Shown: positions 17,630 through 26,651 of the stretch, in pieces
How positions within the stretch are numbered: the stretch's first letter is position 1
Layout of the letters: each line of letters opens with the position of its first letter
Assembly: GCF_004115745.1 (NCBI RefSeq)
Contig: NZ_QXIL01000007.1
Coordinates: 1 to 64,000, forward strand
DNA: 64,000 nt
Direction of reading: 5' to 3'
Source of the DNA: Levilactobacillus suantsaii
GTDB lineage: Bacteria > Bacillota > Bacilli > Lactobacillales > Lactobacillaceae
The notes under the pieces: generated by a model
Database searches by the model: none
Told to the model about the DNA's origin: nothing
The model's input: only the letters and a program-made list of their open reading frames with translations
Program-made: the position numbers and the translations under genes

Positions 17630-18277
17630 ATGAACATTACCATTATTGGAGCCACCGGAATGGCCGGTTCCGCCCTGGTTACCGCCGCATTGCAGCATGG
17701 CCACTCGGTCACCGCTATCGCCCGGTCCGCCGAAAAGTTGGCGCAACTGCCTCAAGACGAACATCTGACCACCCGCGCGCAGGACGCCTTTGGCCTGACG
17801 AAAGCCGACCTCAGCCACAGTGACGCGGTGATTGACGCCTTTGCGACCGCGCCCGCACAAGCCTACTTGCACGTGGATCTCGCCGCCCACTTAGTCGCCC
17901 AATTGCGGGAGACCACTAGTCCTCGGCTGGTCTTCATCCTGGGCGCCGGGAGTCTCTTGACCGGTGCGGACCACCACCTTTTCGTCCACGACATCGAGCA
18001 GGACCCCAATGCGGCCGCCTTTGTCGCCGTGCCTCAGAACCAGCTTGCCGAGTTGACCTTCCTGCGGACCGTGACTAACGTCAACTGGGTCGGCGTTTCC
18101 CCGGCCGCTGACTTCCATGCCGGAGACGCGCAATCCGCACTGTACGGGACCGACGAGTTACTGAAAAATGACCAAGGCAAATCAGAGACCTCAGCCGGGA
18201 CCATGGCCGAAGCCATCATTGCCGAACTCGAAACGCCCAAGCACCATCAAGTTCGCTTCACCGTGGCCGATAACTAG
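17630..18277 (+). CDS. NAD(P)-binding Rossmann protein, atypical short-chain dehydrogenase (NmrA/YhfK-like)
   Basis: A 215-residue protein with a GATGMAG dinucleotide motif (residues 7-13) and an Arg at about residue 32 (IARSAEKL) that suggests NADP. The strands FILGAGSLL and WVGVSPAADF fit the atypical SDR class of NAD(P)H-binding proteins that lack the YxxxK catalytic pair. Such proteins act as redox sensors or reductases. AAAGGAGGAG lies 6 bases before the ATG at 17630. It has its own promoter and terminator. Substrate unknown. Confidence 0.78.
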   Translation: MNITIIGATGMAGSALVTAALQHGHSVTAIARSAEKLAQLPQDEHLTTRAQDAFGLTKADLSHSDAVIDAFATAPAQAYLHVDLAAHLVAQLRETTSPRLVFILGAGSLLTGADHHLFVHDIEQDPNAAAFVAVPQNQLAELTFLRTVTNVNWVGVSPAADFHAGDAQSALYGTDELLKNDQGKSETSAGTMAEAIIAELETPKHHQVRFTVADN

Positions 18278-18298
18278 CTTAATGTTAAAAAAAATTCG

Positions 18299-18327
18299 AC
18301 GCTAGTCCCATTTGGGGCTAGCGTTTT
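18299..18327 (+). terminator. Terminator of the NAD(P)-binding protein gene
   Basis: ACGCTAGTCCC pairs with GGGGCTAGCGT and is followed by TTTTT. Confidence 0.88.
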
Positions 18328-18389
18328 TCAATTATTTTGCTAAGATAGTAGGGGTTTTACATGTCAAATCATAGAAAGTTGCGATTATT

Positions 18390-19739
18390 TTGAAAACTCG
18401 TCTCACCTGGCGGGAAACTGGGTTCATCGGCACCATGCTCTTTGGCTTGTTCTTCGGTGCCGGCAACCTGATTTTCCCCATTTACCTGGGGCAACAAGCT
18501 GGGAGTCACATTTGGGCGGCTATCCTGGGCTTGTTGCTGACCGGGATTGGGCTCCCACTGTTGGGGGTCACCGGGATGGGGTTGTCACGAAGCGAAGGCG
18601 TCTTTGCCTTGGCCAGCAAGGTCAACCGGCCGTTCGCCTATGGCTTCACCATCGTGTTGTACCTCACGTTGGGTCCCTTCTTCGCCATCCCCCGGTTAGC
18701 CACCACCTCGTTTCAAATCGGGGCCGTCCCCTTCCTCAACTCTGGCAGTCAGACCTGGGGCTTGGCCCTTTTCTCGGTGGCCTTCTTCTTGGTCGCCTGG
18801 TTGCTGGCCCGGCATCCCGGGAAACTGATGACTTACATCGGCAAATGGCTGACTCCCCTCTTTTTAATTTTACTTGCCATCATCATCGGCGCGGCGTTGC
18901 TGCACCCCATGGGGCCGTTAAGCGGCCCCACGCGAGGGGCTTACGCCACTAGTCCGGTGCTCAGCGGTTTCACCGAAGGTTACAACACCATGGATGCCTT
19001 AGCGGCGTTAGCCTTTGGCATCGTGGTCATCGACACCATTCGCTCGCTAGGGGTCACCGACCCGCGGCAAATCGCCCAAGACACCATCAAGGCGGGGACC
19101 ATCAGCATGCTTTTGATGGGCGTCATCTACACTTTGCTGGCATTGATGGGGACCATGAGTCTGGGACATTTCGCCGCCGCGGCCAACGGCGGCGTGACGC
19201 TCGCTCAGATTGCCCACTACTACTTTGGATCGTGGGGAAACGGCTTATTGGCCTTACTGGTCATCATCGCTTGCCTCAAAACGGCGATCGGTTTGATTTC
19301 GGCGTTTGGGGATACCATGCACGACCTGTTCCCCAAGCTTCCCTATAACGCGGTGACCGCCTTTGCGGCTATCCTGCCCTGCCTGTTCGCTAACGTCGGC
19401 TTGACCCGCTTGATTGCCTATTCGACACCGGTCTTGATGTTCTTGTATCCATTGGCGATCGCGTTGATCATCTTAGCGGTCCTCACGCCACTATTCGGGA
19501 GTTCCCGGATTCTTTATAACGTGACGATCCTATTCACACTGCTCCCCGCGATTGGGTCTGCCGCCGGTTCCTTACCCGCCAGTTGGCAAGCAACTGGGTG
19601 GTGCCAAGCCATCCTCACGGCCAACGACTACCTGCCCTTAGCTGCCAATGGTTTTGGCTGGGTGGTCCCGGCTATCTTAGGCCTCATTATCGGTCAAGTA
19701 GCCAGTCACTTGTATCGGGCCAAAACGTCCACCGACTAA
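18390..19739 (+). CDS. brnQ: Branched-chain amino acid transport system II carrier protein
   Basis: A 449-residue LIVCS-family symporter that imports Leu, Ile and Val with Na+ or H+. The N-terminal GFIGTMLFGLFFGAGNLIFP segment is the family signature, followed by helix breaks GPFFAIPR and the FTEGYNTMDALAALAFGIVV motif. About 12 membrane helices are evident. The start is TTG at 18390; the ribosome site (GAAAG) is weak, but the alignment of the first helix with the family supports it. It may connect to the T-box-led peptide operons at 38-45 kb, one of which reads an Ile codon. No T-box precedes brnQ itself. Confidence 0.93.
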   Translation: MKTRLTWRETGFIGTMLFGLFFGAGNLIFPIYLGQQAGSHIWAAILGLLLTGIGLPLLGVTGMGLSRSEGVFALASKVNRPFAYGFTIVLYLTLGPFFAIPRLATTSFQIGAVPFLNSGSQTWGLALFSVAFFLVAWLLARHPGKLMTYIGKWLTPLFLILLAIIIGAALLHPMGPLSGPTRGAYATSPVLSGFTEGYNTMDALAALAFGIVVIDTIRSLGVTDPRQIAQDTIKAGTISMLLMGVIYTLLALMGTMSLGHFAAAANGGVTLAQIAHYYFGSWGNGLLALLVIIACLKTAIGLISAFGDTMHDLFPKLPYNAVTAFAAILPCLFANVGLTRLIAYSTPVLMFLYPLAIALIILAVLTPLFGSSRILYNVTILFTLLPAIGSAAGSLPASWQATGWCQAILTANDYLPLAANGFGWVVPAILGLIIGQVASHLYRAKTSTD

Positions 19740-19749
19740 ACACTACACA

Positions 19750-19785
19750 AAAAGCGACACCCCCTCACCGGGTGCCGCTTTTCTT
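19750..19785. terminator. Bidirectional terminator after brnQ
   Basis: AAAAAGCGACACCC against GGGTGCCGCTTTT, with T-runs on both strands. On the minus strand the one mismatch becomes a G-U pair, so it also fits as the 3' end of the minus-strand RNA proposed here. Confidence 0.85.
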
Positions 19786-20198
19786 TTGGGATGACCTGAC
19801 ACCCTGCTCACAGCGGGGTGTCAGTAACGGTGGGCTGACCGTGGCTGAGGGGACGCTCACGGTCCACCACAACTCATCAGCCCACCTAGAGCATCTACCA
19901 AAGATTATCCGTCACACTTAACCGAATAAGCCTGAACCTAACGTTGTTCAAATCAGATTAGGTCCATCTTTAGTGCTACTCCTCCTCATTTATGACTACC
20001 TACAGTGAACGGGTCACCAGCGACCAATCAAGCCCCGTGGCTTCGCTGGCCTGCCTAACGTTTTAAATGACCATCAACTGTCACGCCGCGAGCGGGAGGT
20101 TATCCCCGTTAACCGTCACCGCCTGAGCTATGTAACGTTAGGCCACACACCAGCGTAATCGGGTGTCCTCAACGTTCACTGTACGGCTTAGTTTAGCA
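19750..20198 (-). ncRNA. Candidate structured non-coding RNA of unknown class
   Basis: This gene-free interval contains many perfect complementary pairs: 20001-20011 with 20173-20183 (11 bp), 20053-20062 with 20134-20143 (10 bp), 19829-19838 with 19877-19886 (10 bp), 19796-19804 with 19816-19824 (9 bp), plus hairpins at 20017-20049, 20047-20066 region (ACACC/GGTGT at 20147-20166) and 19936-19963. A minus-strand promoter, TTTACA (20227-20232), 16 bp, CATAAT (20205-20210), would start an RNA near 20198 that ends at the terminator at 19750, about 450 nt. I do not recognise tmRNA, RNase P RNA, 6S, SRP RNA or a known riboswitch in it. No convincing ORF is present. Confidence 0.55.
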
Positions 20199-20374
20199 GG
20201 CTAAATTATGATTTCGGTCTCTTTATTGTAAAGTTTTTGTATATCTGTCACTCTGCTATCATAATTTTGTTATTAATAATAAGATTCAAGCAGGCACCAC
20301 CCTTTTTTGGCGCCCCACATAACGTTGGTTGTCGTTTTTCGCTCCCCACCCCTTATCCAGACTAAACCAACCAA

Positions 20375-20409
20375 AAAGGCCCAAGCAACAACGTGTTGCT
20401 TGGGCCTTT
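20375..20409 (-). terminator. Terminator of mnmG
   Basis: AAAGGCCCAAGCAAC pairs perfectly with GTTGCTTGGGCCTTT, followed by TTGG on the minus strand; it lies 18 bases after the mnmG stop. Confidence 0.92.
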
Positions 20410-20426
20410 CAGTAATTCACGTTTCT

Positions 20427-22337
20427 TTAGTTGACCTTAGCGATTTTCCCCTGTTCGATATAAACGCTCAAGATAGCGATGTCGGCGGGGTTGACCCCAC
20501 TGATTCGACTGGCCTGGGCCAGCGTCTCCGGTTGAATCTTCTTCAACTTCTGGTGCGCTTCGGTCGCCAGACCGTCGATAGCGTCGTAGTCAATCTTATC
20601 TGGGATTGTCTTGGCTTCCATCCGCTTCAACTTAGCCACGTTGGCTTCGGCCTTCTTGATGTAGCCAGCGTACTTCAAGGAAATCTCGATTTCTTCAACG
20701 ATGTGTCGGTCCAACGGGTGTTCTGGTGCCGGAATGAACTGCGATAAGGCTTCATAGTCCACGTATGGGCGCCGTAAGAAGACCGCTGCCGTCACACCGT
20801 CTTGCAACGGCTTATCCCCATGGCTGGTGATAAAGGCGTTGACCGCGTCGTTAGGCTTGATGCGAATCTTATTCAAGCGGTCAATTTCGGCCTGAATCGC
20901 GGCCTTCTTGTCGAGGAAGGCTTGGTACCGGTCGTCACTGATCAACCCCAGCTCATGGCCCTTTGCCGTCAACCGCAAGTCAGCGTTGTCGTGCCGCAAA
21001 ATCAAGCGGTACTCAGCCCGGCTGGTCAACAGCCGGTAAGGTTCGTTGGTGCCCTTGGTCACCAAGTCGTCGACCATCACACCGATGTAAGCGTCCGACC
21101 GCTTCAAGGTGAAGCCTGGCTTGCCTTGTGCCCGTAAACCGGCATTGATACCGGCTAACAAGCCTTGGCCCGCCGCTTCCTCGTAACCGGACGTCCCGTT
21201 GGTCTGACCGGCCGTAAACAGGTTCTTTAAGACCTTAGTCTCCAACGTTGGTCGCAACTGGTATGGCGACACGACATCATATTCGATGGCGTAACCCGGG
21301 CGCATCATTTGGGCGTCCTCGAGCCCCTGAATAGAGTGCAAGATCTTCTGTTGCACTTCTTCGGGCATCGAGGTCGATAACCCCTGAACGTACCATTCAT
21401 CGGTGTGCCGGCCTTCTGGCTCCAAGAAAAGCTGGTGGCGCGGCTTGTCGGCAAACCGGACGATCTTATCCTCGATTGATGGGCAGTACCGGGGGCCGAC
21501 CCCTTCAATCACACCGGTAAACATCGGCGCGCGATTGAGGTTTTCGCGGATGATTTCGTGAGTCTTGGTGTTGGTGTAAGTCAACCAGCAAGACAGTTGG
21601 TTCTTCAGTTTTAAGTAAGCACTGTCTGGCGTGGTGAAACTGAAGTGGTTCGGCTGTTCGTCGCCGGGTTGCTCCTCGGTCTCATCGTAGTGGATGGTGT
21701 TGCCATCCACCCGCGGCGGGGTCCCGGTCTTGAAGCGTTCCAAATCAAAACCGTACTTCGGCAGGTTGGCCGTTAGCTTAGTCGCTGGTTGCGAGTTGTT
21801 CGGGCCCGACGAGTACATCAGTTCACCGATAATAATCTTCCCCCGCGCCGCGGTCCCGGCTGCGATAACCACGGCCTTGGCCCGATAGCTCGCGCCGGTG
21901 TTGGTGATGACCCCTTTACACTCGTCGTCTTCCACGATCAGATCATCGACGATACCCTGACGTAAGGTCAAGTTAGGTTCTCTTTCCAAGGTATGCTTCA
22001 TTTCCGCGTGGTAGGCATGCTTATCGGCCTGCGCCCGTAAAGCGCGGACGGCCGGGCCCTTACCAGTGTTCAACATCCGCATCTGCACATAGGTCTTGTC
22101 GATGTTTTTCCCCATCTCGCCACCTAACGCGTCGATTTCCCGGACCACGATTCCCTTGGCCGGGCCCCCGACCGAGGGGTTACATGGCATAAAGGCGACC
22201 ATATCCAGGTTGATCGTCATTAACAACGTCTTGTTGCCCATCCGGGCGGCCGCTAGTGCGGCTTCACTGCCGGCATGGCCAGCACCCACGATGATGACAT
22301 CGTAGTCCTCACCGGGGTATTGTTTTACTTCCGTCAT
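20427..22337 (-). CDS. mnmG: tRNA uridine-5-carboxymethylaminomethyl modification enzyme MnmG (GidA)
   Basis: A 636-residue FAD enzyme that, with MnmE, installs the carboxymethylaminomethyl group on U34 of certain tRNAs using methylene-tetrahydrofolate and NADH. The FAD motif [18 protein letters not shown] is at residues 16-33. The family signature segments GPKY-like [13 protein letters not shown] and the two cysteines of the catalytic loops (CNPS near residue 52 and the later [10 protein letters not shown]) are present, as is the insert [16 protein letters not shown]. The C-terminal helical MnmE-binding domain is complete. It follows mnmE on the same strand after 137 bp and ends at a strong terminator. 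Confidence 0.97.
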   Translation of the reverse strand: MTEVKQYPGEDYDVIIVGAGHAGSEAALAAARMGNKTLLMTINLDMVAFMPCNPSVGGPAKGIVVREIDALGGEMGKNIDKTYVQMRMLNTGKGPAVRALRAQADKHAYHAEMKHTLEREPNLTLRQGIVDDLIVEDDECKGVITNTGASYRAKAVVIAAGTAARGKIIIGELMYSSGPNNSQPATKLTANLPKYGFDLERFKTGTPPRVDGNTIHYDETEEQPGDEQPNHFSFTTPDSAYLKLKNQLSCWLTYTNTKTHEIIRENLNRAPMFTGVIEGVGPRYCPSIEDKIVRFADKPRHQLFLEPEGRHTDEWYVQGLSTSMPEEVQQKILHSIQGLEDAQMMRPGYAIEYDVVSPYQLRPTLETKVLKNLFTAGQTNGTSGYEEAAGQGLLAGINAGLRAQGKPGFTLKRSDAYIGVMVDDLVTKGTNEPYRLLTSRAEYRLILRHDNADLRLTAKGHELGLISDDRYQAFLDKKAAIQAEIDRLNKIRIKPNDAVNAFITSHGDKPLQDGVTAAVFLRRPYVDYEALSQFIPAPEHPLDRHIVEEIEISLKYAGYIKKAEANVAKLKRMEAKTIPDKIDYDAIDGLATEAHQKLKKIQPETLAQASRISGVNPADIAILSVYIEQGKIAKVN

Positions 22338-22420
22338 GGTTTCTCTTTCCCTCCATACCTGGTTTTGGACTTCTCCGCCGCCAAACGTTCATTCCTGTTA
22401 ATAACTATTTTTAACTACAG

Positions 22421-22472
22421 TTGTCCACTTGGGGATAACTTTTTAAAAATTTCGTTATCCACCGGTGGATAC
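22421..22472. promoter_or_regulatory. DnaA-box-like cluster between mnmE and mnmG
   Basis: TTGTCCACT (22421), TGGGGATAA (22430), TTATCCACC (22455) and its mirror GGTGGATAC (22464) are packed into 52 bp. The last two fuse into a perfect 16-bp palindrome at 22456-22471. The boxes each differ from TTATCCACA by one or two bases. Confidence 0.5.
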
Positions 22473-22474
22473 TT

Positions 22475-23866
22475 TTATTTGCCGAGGCAGAACTGGCTGA
22501 ACAATTGGTCCAACAATTCGTCTTGGTAGCTGTCACCCGTGATTTCACCCAGTAAGTCCCAGGCGTGGGTCATGTCGATTTGGACCAGGTCCACTGGCAT
22601 CCCCATGGCAATTCCGTGCTTAACGTCGTCTAACGCCTGGCTAGCCTGGTGTAACAACCCGATGTGCCGGGCGTTAGTGACCATCACGTTGTTTTGTGAT
22701 GACTCGATGCCTTCGTTGAAGAACAGGTGAGCGATGGTACTTTCCAGCTCGTCCATCCCCGTACGCTTCAGGATCGACGTCTCAATCAACGGACTCTTGC
22801 CAGCCGCTGCTTTGACCGCCGCCAAATCAAGCTTGGCAGGTAAGTCGGTCTTGTTCAAAATCAAGATGCGTTGGGTATCGGCCGTGGCTTTCAACAGCTC
22901 CTGGTCTTCCGCCGAGAGCGGTTCGCTGGCATCCAAGACCAGTAGGACCAGATCCGCCGTATTGATGGCCTTGCGCGAGCGTTCCACCCCAATCTTTTCG
23001 ACCTTATCGGTGGTGTCGCGAATCCCGGCCGTGTCAATAAGTTTCAACGGGACGCCCTTGACGTTCACGTATTCCTCGATAACGTCCCGGGTGGTTCCGG
23101 CCACGTCAGTGACGATGGCCTTATCTTCGTGCAACAGATGGTTAAGCAGACTACTCTTGCCGACGTTAGGCCGGCCGACGATGGCCGTCGCCAGGCCTTC
23201 CCGCAAGACTTTCCCTTGCTTGGCCGTGGCCAATAAGGTCTTGATCTGGGCTTGGACTTCCGTGGCCTTTTCCAAGAGCATCTTGGTGGTCATGGTCTCT
23301 ACGTCGTCGTATTCGGGGTAATCAATGTTGACTTCGACCTGGGCTAAGGCATCCAAGATGTCTTGGCGCAGGTGGCGAATCAAGTGGGACAGGTCTCCGT
23401 CCAACTGGTTCAAAGCCACCTTCATCGACTTGTCAGTCTTGGCGCGAATCAAGTCCATCACGGCTTCAGCCTGCGAAAGGTCGATCCGACCGTTTAAAAA
23501 GGCCCGCTTGGTGTACTCACCAGGTTCCGCTAAGCGTGCACCGTAACTCAAGCACAGCTGTAAGATGCGGTTGGTCGCCACGATCCCACCGTGACAGTTG
23601 ATTTCAATGATGTCTTCTTTGGTGTAGGTCTTGGGCGCCCGCATCACGGACACCATGACTTCATCGACTTCTTCATCATTTTCCGGGTCGATAATGTGCC
23701 CGTAGTTGATGGTGTGACTCGCTACTTGGCGCAAGTCTTTACCCTTAAACAACTTCTCAATCACGTCAAAGACCGCGTCGCCGCTTAATCGAATAATGGC
23801 GATGCCGCCTTCACCAGGCGGAGTCGAAATTGCCGCAATCGTATCGAATTCTGTGGTCGTTGCCAT
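22475..23866 (-). CDS. mnmE: tRNA modification GTPase MnmE (TrmE)
   Basis: A 463-residue GTPase, partner of MnmG. It has an N-terminal tetrahydrofolate-binding domain ([21 protein letters not shown]), a helical domain, and an inserted G domain with GRPNVGKSS (G1), DTAGIRDT (G3) and NKTD (G4). The C-terminal CLGK supplies the conserved cysteine motif. The second of two adjacent ATGs (23866) sits 6 bases after GGGAGG and gives the usual family length; the first is at 23869. It lies downstream of jag on the minus strand, with a folded intergenic region between. Confidence 0.96.
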   Translation of the reverse strand: MATTTEFDTIAAISTPPGEGGIAIIRLSGDAVFDVIEKLFKGKDLRQVASHTINYGHIIDPENDEEVDEVMVSVMRAPKTYTKEDIIEINCHGGIVATNRILQLCLSYGARLAEPGEYTKRAFLNGRIDLSQAEAVMDLIRAKTDKSMKVALNQLDGDLSHLIRHLRQDILDALAQVEVNIDYPEYDDVETMTTKMLLEKATEVQAQIKTLLATAKQGKVLREGLATAIVGRPNVGKSSLLNHLLHEDKAIVTDVAGTTRDVIEEYVNVKGVPLKLIDTAGIRDTTDKVEKIGVERSRKAINTADLVLLVLDASEPLSAEDQELLKATADTQRILILNKTDLPAKLDLAAVKAAAGKSPLIETSILKRTGMDELESTIAHLFFNEGIESSQNNVMVTNARHIGLLHQASQALDDVKHGIAMGMPVDLVQIDMTHAWDLLGEITGDSYQDELLDQLFSQFCLGK

Positions 23867-23927
23867 CATGATCCTCCCTTTGTTTTTCAAGTCAACTACC
23901 CTGGCGTGTCATTTAACGCCATAAAAA

Positions 23928-24027
23928 AAAGCACCTACTCCACGCCACCTAACAGACGCGGATAAAGTACTTTCACTACTTTATCGCAAACTTGATAAGA
24001 ATGATTATCTTCACTATAAGGTGCTTT
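23928..24027 (-). terminator. Branched hairpin and terminator between jag and mnmE
   Basis: An outer stem, AAAGCACCT (23928-23936) with AGGTGCTTT (24019-24027), encloses two perfect inner hairpins: GATAAAGTA/TACTTTATC (23961-23985) and GATAA/TTATC (23994-24009). On the minus strand the outer stem is followed by eight Ts. It can terminate transcription from rpmH-rnpA-yidC-jag before mnmE. Confidence 0.7.
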
Positions 24028-24050
24028 GCCAAATTTGTCAAACCCAACGT

Positions 24051-24875
24051 TTAGGCCGGTTCAATCACTACCGCGCGGTGGGGTTCCTTGCCCGCCGAGT
24101 AAGTCGTCACGTAATGGTTGCTGGCCAAAGCGGCGTGAATCTGCTTGCGTTCAAACGAGGGCATCGGGTCCAGATAAATTGGCTTGCCGGACGCCACCAC
24201 TTCACGGGCGGTGTTATCGGCTAAACGGGCCAAGGTGGCTGCCCGGCGCTCGCGATAATCCGCGACGTCGAGTTCGACCATCACGTGAGCTGCGCCATGA
24301 TGGTTCAAAAAGAGTTGCGCTAGACTCTGCAACGCATTGATGGTGCGACCGTGTTTACCGATCAACAACCCTTCCTTGTCGGTCGCAAAGGCGACTCGAA
24401 CCTGCCGCCGCGCGGGGTGCTCTACCGTGACGGTCGCTTCGATACCCAGCTACGAAACGATGGTCGTGACGTAAGTCGTCAGAGCCTTGATGGCGGCTTC
24501 CCGGTTAGTAGGCGTTGTTGCGTCGTGGGCTGGCTGCACCTTAGGCGTCGCCGTATCGTGAGCTGGTTGCGATGCCGGCTTGGTTGAGGCCGATGCCGGG
24601 GTGGCTGCGGGGCGCACCGCTGCTTTTTGGGGTTGAGAAGCCGTGGCGGCGGGGGGCGTCTGGGAGTGGACCGGCTGTTTGGCCGGTTGAACCGCCGGCG
24701 CGGGTTGGGCGGCCTTCAGTTGAACGTCCACCTGGGCGTCACGCCGCCCGATGCCTAGCCAGCCCTTGCGCGCCGTTCGGACCACCTTCACCGTTACCTG
24801 GTCGCGCTTGGCCGTCAAGGTCGCCAGACCAGCCGCGATTGCGGCCGCTTCCGTTTTCCCCGTAAAAATCGTCAT
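24051..24875 (-). pseudogene. jag: KhpB/Jag RNA-binding protein gene, interrupted by an amber codon
   Basis: The ATG at 24875 has CGGAGGAAG before it and starts a Jag-N domain (TIFTGKTEAAAIAAGLATL, WLGIGRRDAQVDV), followed by an Ala/Pro/Gln-rich linker of about 75 residues. The frame then stops at TAG (24450-24452), immediately after TYVTTIVS, and continues in the same frame as LGIEATVTVEHPARRQV into the KH domain (IGKHGRTINAL) and the R3H domain to 24051. A CAG-to-TAG change is the simplest explanation. The KH and R3H domains would be lost. Jag/KhpB binds RNA with KhpA and affects cell division and elongation. Possible sequencing error. Confidence 0.88.
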
Positions 24876-24977
24876 CGTGTCTTCCTCCGTTCTGCATTTC
24901 AGTCAATTGCTAGTATACCATTCTCCGGCTTCAACGCCAGGTTAAACCTTAACGGGCACCAATCCTGCCCCGCGCAT

Positions 24978-25013
24978 AAAAAAACCGCTCAAGCCCAAAA
25001 CAGCTCAGCGGTT
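24978..25013 (-). terminator. Terminator-like hairpin between yidC and jag
   Basis: On the minus strand AACCGCTGAGC pairs with GCTTGAGCGGTT, followed by seven Ts. It should reduce read-through from yidC into jag. Confidence 0.85.
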
Positions 25014-25034
25014 AAAATGCATTTAAGTTCCTGA

Positions 25035-25868
25035 CTATTTACGACGACTTTGTTTGGCTTTCCGAATGGCCCGGCGAATCGACCGATCATGTTCGGCTTT
25101 CGCCTTTTCCTTCTTTTCCCGCTCGGCATTAATCTTCCACGGGTTTTGAATCAAGAGGGTTTGCCCCACTTGGAACACGTAGGAAATCGTCCAGTAAAGT
25201 GAGATGGACGAGGCAATGTTGAGGGCGGTGAAGAAGACGACCACCGGCATCCCGACGATCATCATGGTGTTCATCGAGCTAGTTTCTGGCGCCGATTTCG
25301 TGGTCAGCCAAGAACTGACCAACGTTGCTAAGGCCGCCAACACCGGCAAGACAAAGTACGGGTCCTTGTGGCCCAGTTGCAACCACAAGAAGTCCCCGGA
25401 CCGCAAGACTGAGGTCCGCCAGATGGCTTGATACAACGCCCAAATAATGGGTAACTGAACGAGCATTGGTAAGCACCCCATCAACGGGTTAATGCCCGCC
25501 TCGGCGTACAACTTCTGCTGTTCAGATTGTAATTTTTGGACCGTTTCCCGATCCTTCGATGAATATTTTTTCTGTAAGGCCTTGATCTGGGGTTGAATCT
25601 CTTGGGTCTTCCGCATACTGCGTGTTTGGAAGATCATCAACGGTAACAGGATAATCCGAATGATAACGGTAAAGAGGATAATCCCGATGCCGTAGCTATG
25701 GCCGAAGAAATGAGACAACCAGATAATCGCCCGCGAGAAGTTCAAGACGATTAACCCGTCCCAAATCCCCGTACTTTGATTAGTGATTGGCTTATTGCTA
25801 CAAGCCGAGAGAAGCAACACCAGACTCACGATACCTAACATTAGTAGGGTGCGTCTGTACTTTTTCAC
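25035..25868 (-). CDS. yidC: Membrane protein insertase YidC (OxaA/SpoIIIJ)
   Basis: A 277-residue insertase that helps Sec-dependent and independent proteins into the membrane. A lipoprotein signal peptide ends at LLLSAC (Cys near residue 23). The 60KD_IMP domain has five membrane helices, with the hydrophilic-groove Arg in the helix FTVIIRIILLPLMIFQTRSMRK and the following coiled cytoplasmic hairpin. The basic tail (RSIRRAIRKAKQSRRK) can contact the ribosome. The start is GTG at 25868, 2 bases after the rnpA stop, with GAGGAATAAC as ribosome site, so the two are translationally linked. Length is typical of the Gram-positive form. Confidence 0.95.
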   Translation of the reverse strand: MKKYRRTLLMLGIVSLVLLLSACSNKPITNQSTGIWDGLIVLNFSRAIIWLSHFFGHSYGIGIILFTVIIRIILLPLMIFQTRSMRKTQEIQPQIKALQKKYSSKDRETVQKLQSEQQKLYAEAGINPLMGCLPMLVQLPIIWALYQAIWRTSVLRSGDFLWLQLGHKDPYFVLPVLAALATLVSSWLTTKSAPETSSMNTMMIVGMPVVVFFTALNIASSISLYWTISYVFQVGQTLLIQNPWKINAEREKKEKAKAEHDRSIRRAIRKAKQSRRK

Positions 25869-25870
25869 AG

Positions 25871-26227
25871 TTATTCCTCACTATAGTTGGAATCTAGCAA
25901 TTGCGCCAGCTTGAGCACGTGAATCATGCTCTTCTTGGCATCCGCCATCGAAATTCCGTCTGCTCTGGGCCGGGCGATCACGAGAAAGTCCACATCTTGT
26001 TTCAAGAAGGGCTTCAACTCGAGAAGGCTCTGCCGGATTCGCCGTTTGACCCAGTTACGATGAACGGCGTTTCCAATTTTCTTGCCGACCGAAATGCCGA
26101 CCCGAAAGTGCTTTTGCGCTGGCTTAGCCATTGAGTACACCACAAACTGCCGATTAGCGACCGAATTTCTGGTCTCAAAGACCTGCTGGAATTCCGCTTC
26201 TTTCTTAATGCGGTAAGATTTTCGCAT
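25871..26227 (-). CDS. rnpA: Ribonuclease P protein component
   Basis: A 118-residue basic protein that assists the RNase P RNA in trimming tRNA 5' ends. It starts [17 protein letters not shown], and has the RNA-binding RNR-type motif [17 protein letters not shown] near residues 52-68. The ATG at 26227 has TTGGAGATG upstream; the longer open frame to 26293 would overlap the rpmH terminator side and lacks support. It is followed closely by yidC and preceded by rpmH, the standard order. RNase P RNA itself is not in the window. Confidence 0.96.
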   Translation of the reverse strand: MRKSYRIKKEAEFQQVFETRNSVANRQFVVYSMAKPAQKHFRVGISVGKKIGNAVHRNWVKRRIRQSLLELKPFLKQDVDFLVIARPRADGISMADAKKSMIHVLKLAQLLDSNYSEE

Positions 26228-26339
26228 GGTGCATCTCCAAAACTTTAACGATCTAATGATCGAAATTGACTGCCAGCCGGCTGACTGGCACAAACAGTCC
26301 GAGGGGCATTGGAGTCCCAGTACCGACTCAGATAAAATA

Positions 26340-26366
26340 AAAAGACCACTGAACCTTCAGCGGCCT
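26340..26366 (-). terminator. Terminator overlapping the rpmH stop codon
   Basis: On the minus strand GGCCGCTGAA pairs with TTCAGTGGTC (with G-U pairs), then TTTTTATTTT. The stem begins at the last base of the rpmH TAG, so it probably attenuates rnpA expression relative to L34. Confidence 0.8.
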
Positions 26367-26499
26367 ATGCAGACAATACTTTACGTCCTTTTTGACGGCG
26401 ACGTGCTAAGACGTGACGGCCGTTGCTAGTACTCATCCGCTTGCGGAAACCGTGTACACGTGAACGGTGACGCTTCTTTGGTTGGTAAGTGCGCTTCAT
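26365..26499 (-). CDS. rpmH: 50S ribosomal protein L34
   Basis: A 44-residue, extremely basic protein reading [20 protein letters not shown] and ending GRKVLSA, the complete L34 sequence. AAGGAGGTG precedes the ATG by 7 bases. It is the first gene of the minus-strand rpmH-rnpA-yidC operon, divergent from dnaA across oriC. Confidence 0.98.
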   Translation of the reverse strand: MKRTYQPKKRHRSRVHGFRKRMSTSNGRHVLARRRQKGRKVLSA

Positions 26500-26574
26500 C
26501 GTGACACCTCCTTATAACTTATTTTTGATTGGTTGCTTGGTAGGTACCAAACAGACTAAATGCATTTCCTGACT

Positions 26575-26603
26575 ATATTAGCATAAAACCTGCTGAATGG
26601 AAA
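26575..26603 (-). promoter_or_regulatory. rpmH promoter
   Basis: On the minus strand TTTCCA, 17 bp, TAATAT with an upstream TGC (extended -10). The start point would be about 70 bases before the L34 ATG. Confidence 0.6.
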
Positions 26604-26651
26604 CCAGAACTTCCGATTTTGCCCAAAAACTTCTCCCCAATTTAGCTCGCC

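Noticed and set aside
20000-20190. Possible CRISPR or IS inverted repeats
   Set aside because: Repeats are complementary pairs, not regularly spaced direct repeats, and no transposase or cas gene adjoins.
19750-20198. Reading the folded region as tmRNA, RNase P RNA or 6S RNA
   Set aside because: No tRNA-like ends with GGTTCGA, no GAGGAAAGTCC-type core and no long single hairpin with central bubble.
24051-24368. Independent KH/R3H protein of 105 residues
   Set aside because: It is the 3' part of jag in the same frame beyond a single TAG, with no own ribosome site.
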